Shown here in pieces: positions 60,225 to 64,000 of a DNA stretch of 64,000 nucleotides; position 1 is the first letter of the stretch; each line of letters begins with the position of its first letter. Position numbers and translations under genes: made by a program. Location of the stretch: NCBI GenBank assembly GCA_027924585.1, contig BSBM01001067.1, forward strand, positions 4,672,501 to 4,736,500. The letters run 5' to 3'. Source of the stretch: Larix kaempferi (taxonomy: Eukaryota; Streptophyta; Pinopsida; Pinales; Pinaceae). The notes under the pieces were generated by a model, which saw only the letters and a program-made list of their open reading frames with translations, was not told where the DNA came from and ran no database searches.

Positions 60225-60640
60225 CAATCAACAACAAGTGTGGCTCTACACAACATCATTGGAAGAAGGGAGGAGGAGGCATCATCAACAACATCATTTG
60301 GAACATTGGCTGGTACATCTATAAATCATTGGAATTTTTTCAACAACATCAATATCAGCAACTGGAAAAGCTTGTTGGAACATCATCATCATCATCTGCA
60401 GCACGGAGCTGGAACATCATCATCTGCAACAAGGAGCTAGAACATCATCATTTGCAGCACGGAGCTAGAACATCATCATCATCTTCAGTACAGAGTTGAA
60501 GTATCATCATCATCACATCAGTGTAAAAACTGATACATCAACAACAACGATATCACGACGCTGGCTCATCAACATAAAGCTAGAATAACATCATCATCGT
60601 CAACGGCTCAAGGCTGGAACAACATCATCTATCAACAACT
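60225..60640. repeat. degenerate CATCAT-rich repeat field
   Basis: Irregular units of about 30 bp contain CATCATCAT and GAGCTGGAACATC or GAGCTAGAACATC variants. It lies directly after the purine tract of copia D. Confidence 0.8.
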
Positions 60641-60645
60641 AACAT

Positions 60646-61295
60646 GATCCTTCCTTTCAGAATTACGAGATTGAGTTCAACACGGGTGATCCTTCCTTTT
60701 GGAATTACAGGATCATGGATAATCCTTCCTTTTGGAATTATGGGATTCAATCCAACACTGGTGATCCTTCCTTTCAGAATTACGGGATCATGGACAATCC
60801 TTCCTTTCGGAATTACGAGATTCGGTCCAACAACACTGGTGATCCTTCCTTTCGGAATTACGAGATCATGGACAATCCTTCCTTTCGGAATTACGCGATT
60901 CAGTCCAACAACATTGGTGATCCTTCCTTTCGGTATGAGATCATGGATAATCCTTCCTTTCGTAATTACGGGATTCGGTCCAACAACACTAGTGATCCTT
61001 GCTTTCGGAATTACGGGATCATGGACAATCCTTCCTTTTGGAATTACGAGATTCAGTCCAACAACACTGGTGATCCTTCCTTTTGGAATTACGGGATCAT
61101 GGACAATCCTTCCTTTCGGAATTACGGGATTCAATCCAACAACTACATCTTACACAATCCTTCCTTTAAGAATTACGGGATTCAATCCAACAACTACATC
61201 TTAGACAATCCTTCCTTCCGGAATTACGGGATCTAATCTAAGGATCAACATTTAAGACAATCCTTCCTTTTGGAATTACGGGATCTAGTCTAAGG
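60646..61295. repeat. 75/78-bp tandem array in copia D
   Basis: Units begin GATCCTTCC at 60646, 60688, 60763, 60841, 60919, 60994 and 61072, i.e. 75 or 78 bp apart (the first is partial). Each unit holds two related half-units with CCTTCCTTT(C/T)GGAATTACG. Three further shortened units run to about 61295. Because periods are multiples of three and lack stops, frames on both strands stay open (to 186 codons), but the array lies outside the pol reading frame. Confidence 0.93.
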
Positions 61296-61508
61296 TTGAT
61301 CAATCCCAACTAAGCTACCTGTTGTGATCAAGATATCATCAGCACTACTCCCCCTTTCGAGGGAAGTCCTTACGGACTACACCAAGCTTGTCTCGAAAGT
61401 GTTAAAACTTTACAGAGGCTTAGTCAACACATCTGCAACTTGCTCATCTGTGCTCACATATTGGAGCTTTACAACTCACTTCTACACCATATCAAGAATG
61501 TAGAAATA

Positions 61509-62340
61509 CTAGATTTCTATGTGCTTTGACTTATCATGGAACATGGGGTTCTCTATCATCTTTATGCAGCTTTGGTTATCACATAGAATCATTGTGGTAT
61601 CCAAATCCAGATCGAATAGACCTGACAACAACTTCCGAAGCCATATGGCTTCACAACTGGCGGAACAAGCTGCAATATATTCTGCTTCTGCAGTGTTGAG
61701 AGCAACACTAGACTGCTTCCTGCTTAGCCATGAGATCATGGCTGACCCCAGACTGAAACGTCCACCTGAAGTGCTCTTTCTGTCTAAGACACTTCCTGCC
61801 CAATCTGAATTTGTATAACCCTACAGTCTGAAGTCATGATCTCTAGTATAACTGAGACCATAGTCTACCGTACCTTTTAGGTACCTCATCACATGCTTTG
61901 CAGCTATAAGGTGAACACGTCTAGGCTCAACCAAATACTGACTCAAGGTGTTCACAACAAAGCATATCTCCGGCCTGGTATTCGTCAGATACATCAATGA
62001 CCCAATAATCTGCATGTATAGTGTCACATTCACTAACTCTGACGAAGCATCAAACATCAACTTCAAATTTGTATCCATGGGTGTGGCCATGGCTTTACAT
62101 TCCAACATATCAAACCTTTTCAGGATTTCTATTGCATACTTCCCTTGGTTAAGGAAGATTCCTTCTAGGCTCTGCCATACTTCAAGACCTAGAAAATAAT
62201 GCATCAAGCCAAGGTCTTTCATCTCAAATTCTGCAGCGAGCTTCTTCTTTGTTTTTTCTATGAGGTTCTCTTCACCTGTTAAGAACAAGTCATCTACATA
62301 CAATAGTAGAATCACATGATTTCCTTCCTTAACCTTGTAG
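61509..62340 (-). pseudogene. copia D reverse transcriptase-RNase H
   Basis: RT active site LLLYVDDLFLTG is near 62290, then EMKDLGLMHYFLGLEVWQS, then the connection to RNase H. At 61739-61509, MISWLSRKQSSVAL, AEAEYIAACSASCEA and LCDNQSCIKM are the RNase H part. A stop and frame change lie between 61740 and 61820. The RT N-terminal half (62340-62700) is badly decayed. The closest relative in the window is copia A. Confidence 0.88.
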
Positions 62341-62705
62341 TAAAGGTTGATGTCTCGTCACTCTAGGTGATCCTTGATCTCATCATTTTATCCCATCAAA
62401 TCCTTCTTCTATCTATGCACATGTCGTTCTCTATAGAGAGTCCTAAATCCTGGAGATTGCTCGATATACACTTCGATTACACCATCTATCCAGTGTAATA
62501 TCCACCACTGAGGAAGTGTGTATGGCCACTAAAGCAACGTCTAGTCATAGTCGACTCCCTCTTTTTGAGAGAACCCATGCTTTGTTCATATGTAGTATGC
62601 TTGATTTCATAAATCTTCTTTAATGTTATAGTTGAACCGTCGTCACTTGTTCTTCAGAACAAGTCTCATCATTATTCTCTTATAGGTGATTGTACACGAT
62701 CTTTC

Positions 62706-63112
62706 CTATAAGTCAAATTTAGTTGCATGATTAGAAACATTTCATAAATTTCGAAACCAATTCTTGTGCATAAAGACATAGGTCTCACAGTCATACAACT
62801 ATCTTAGCCAATGCTTCAACACAACATTCATCCATATCCCGTATTCATACAGTAACTTTCTAAATGCCTTCCATCTCTACCAGAACATCATTAAGGGCGT
62901 GCACTACTCTTTACATGTCAGCAAAGAGATTTCATTCTAGATATGTAGAAATGGAATGTTGTACAGCACCAGAGGCCACTTACCCATCACATGCATATTA
63001 GTAGTATATTGTTCATTAATGCAAACACTCTAACATGCATAATACACTTCCTAAAACTAGCAACATAAATATGTACACAACTGGACAATATAGGAAATGA
63101 CAATTCAAATAC
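62706..63112 (-). other. intron-like conserved block in copia D
   Basis: Homologue of 4127-4540 in copia A: 407 bp, starting GTATTTGAATTGTC and ending ACTTATAG on the element strand. Shared words include TGCATGTGATGGGTAAGTGG. It directly follows a truncated integrase piece in both elements. Confidence 0.55.
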
Positions 63113-63119
63113 TTATCTT

Positions 63120-63670
63120 TGTTTGGTTGGTTGGATCTCTTTTGATCCTAATCTCCTTTTGCACATCCTTTACATATTCCTTCATGATCAATCTTCAAAT
63201 CAGGTAACTCTACTACTACCTTGCTCACAGGTGGTAAGGCTTTGTAGCCTATGTGAGCAAGCCTTCTATGTCATAGTTCACATGGACTTGTAGTATCATG
63301 AATCAAGACTGCTTCTGAATGATCTTTTACTTTATATAAGCCTCCTTCTTATGTCCCAATAACAACTGCATCTTCTAAAGATTTTCCTCTAGGCCACATA
63401 AGAACTTCACCATCTATAAAGGCAACCCTAAACCCTTTCTTATCTAAAGCTGAGATAAAAAGTAGGTTCTTCTTCAGGCCTGGTACATATAGTACATCCT
63501 TCATCTTCAACAGGGTTCTTGAATCAAGCTTGTATGTGGCTTCTCCTATTCCCTTAATCGGGTATTGATAATCATCTCCTAGTGAAACTTTCTTAGGGGA
63601 GTCCTTTTCTTCAAGACTGGAGAGAGTCTTCTTCTAACCTGTCATGTGCTTTGAAGCACCTGTTGTCACC
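63120..63670 (-). pseudogene. copia D protease and pre-integrase region
   Basis: FWVTTGASKHMTG near 63665 corresponds to the protease active site, but the catalytic aspartate before TGAS is not there and one residue is missing. It continues DVLYVPGLKKNLLFISALDK (63500), CELHRRLAHIGYKALPP after skipping a stop (63270) and CKGCAKG near 63160, the zinc-binding pre-integrase domain. The integrase core after it is absent: a few residues similar to IKRDP link straight to the intron-like block. Confidence 0.8.
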
Positions 63671-64000
63671 CAAAACTAACATGCGTGTGTTGAAGCCCAA
63701 AAATGAACACACAAGTTCGACGACAACTCTCAAGAGAGAAGCCAATGTCACCACACTCCTCTCTTCCTCGCTTCAGGTTGGCTCTTCTCCAACTCAAGGG
63801 GGGTATCCCTAAGGTAGGATCGCTAAGGCAGGTGCAACAGAGGGAAAGGTGAACTGAAGAGGTTGCCTTAGAGAAACAATTGTAACAAAAAAGGTATCTT
63901 GATTGAGTGATGGGAAAGACGGGAGGATCAGTCCTTGAGGAAAGGCCAGTGCCAGTATATCAAAGGGGCGAATGGAGTCGAAAAGAGAACTCAAGGGGGC
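63671..64000. other. right edge, unassigned
   Basis: Gag of copia D would be expected here on the minus strand, but I see no gag motif. It may be another insertion or a diverged region; the window ends before this can be decided. Confidence 0.3.

Larger units (their letters stand above)
59606..64000 (-). mobile_element. Ty1-copia retrotransposon D, continues beyond window
   Basis: A 3' LTR at 59606-60187 is followed rightwards by a purine tract, two tandem-repeat fields, RNase H, RT, an intron-like block and a protease/pre-integrase piece, all in minus-strand order. LTR length (582 bp), TATA region, RT sequence and the intron-like block show it is a relative of copia A. The 5' LTR, PBS and gag should lie right of 64000. 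Confidence 0.88.

Noticed and set aside
60644-61236. Frames of 169 to 186 codons in the copia D repeat array
   Set aside because: Caused by 75/78-bp units without stops; the place is outside pol and the frames exist on both strands. Kept only as a low-interest finding.
60646-61295. CRISPR-like array
   Set aside because: Units are contiguous without unique spacers, inside a plant retrotransposon.

Overview
This 64 kb window is transposable-element sequence from a plant nuclear genome. I found no ordinary host gene, rRNA, tRNA or CRISPR array. Evidence for a plant: every primer-binding site seen matches plant initiator-Met tRNA (TGGTATCAGAGC); both Ty1-copia and chromodomain Ty3-gypsy elements are present; there is a hAT relict; and LINE relicts include one with the plant zf-RVT region. 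Deep nesting, long AT-rich spacers and many decayed copies suggest a large, slowly purged genome such as a gymnosperm. The species cannot be named from this.

Layout, left to right. (1) 1.19-7.03 kb: copia element A, minus strand, with LTRs about 96% alike by eye and a TTCAC target-site duplication (TSD). It has gag and RT-RNase H, but most of the integrase is missing. (2) 7.4-8.6 kb: a decayed LTR-like sequence. (3) 9.1-9.6 kb: a LINE RT fragment. (4) 9.61-20.06 kb: a Ty3-gypsy chromovirus, minus strand, whose gag is split near its start by (5) a young 3.2 kb LTR element at 15.32-18.55 kb (240-bp LTRs, TSD CTATT, PBS, PPT). Element 5 has no retroviral genes and carries one intact 454-codon ORF: a four-cysteine zinc-ribbon-like segment resembling that of plant DnaJ/DUF3444 proteins, then a long coiled coil. 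It is the strongest candidate here for an undescribed system. (6) 20.15-21.0 kb: hAT transposase relict. (7) 21.48-23.61 kb: solo LTR. (8) 24.5-28.6 kb: LTR-like AT-rich sequence with a pair of adjacent perfect/near-perfect hairpins. (9) 28.7-29.4 kb: LINE fragment on the minus strand. (10) 30.11-35.58 kb: copia element B, minus strand, TSD AAATA, gag plus a protease remnant only; its 3' LTR carries a 1,052-bp insertion with a 9-bp TSD. (11) 35.9-36.6 kb: gag relict. (12) 38.8-40.4 kb: three local tandem duplications. (13) 40.93-41.33 kb: an LTR with adjacent PBS. (14) 43.7-45.05 kb: RNase H relict followed by unrecognised ORFs. (15) 45.61-50.84 kb: copia element C, minus strand, with decayed gag-PR-INT-RT-RH and a truncated 5' LTR. 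(16) 50.8-57.5 kb: LTR-like and unrecognised spacer. (17) 57.5-58.6 kb: L1-like LINE relict. (18) 59.61 kb to the window end: copia element D, minus strand, a relative of A that leaves the window.

How the parts relate. A and D share a non-coding block of about 410 bp with GT...AG ends at the same break in integrase. Both also carry tandem arrays, unrelated in sequence, between RNase H and the 3' LTR. Neither A nor B, nor the small element inside the gypsy gag, encodes a complete set of mobility proteins, yet A and the small element have similar LTR pairs and perfect TSDs, so mobilisation in trans by complete relatives elsewhere is inferred. All five coding LTR elements (A, B, C, D and the chromovirus) lie on the minus strand.
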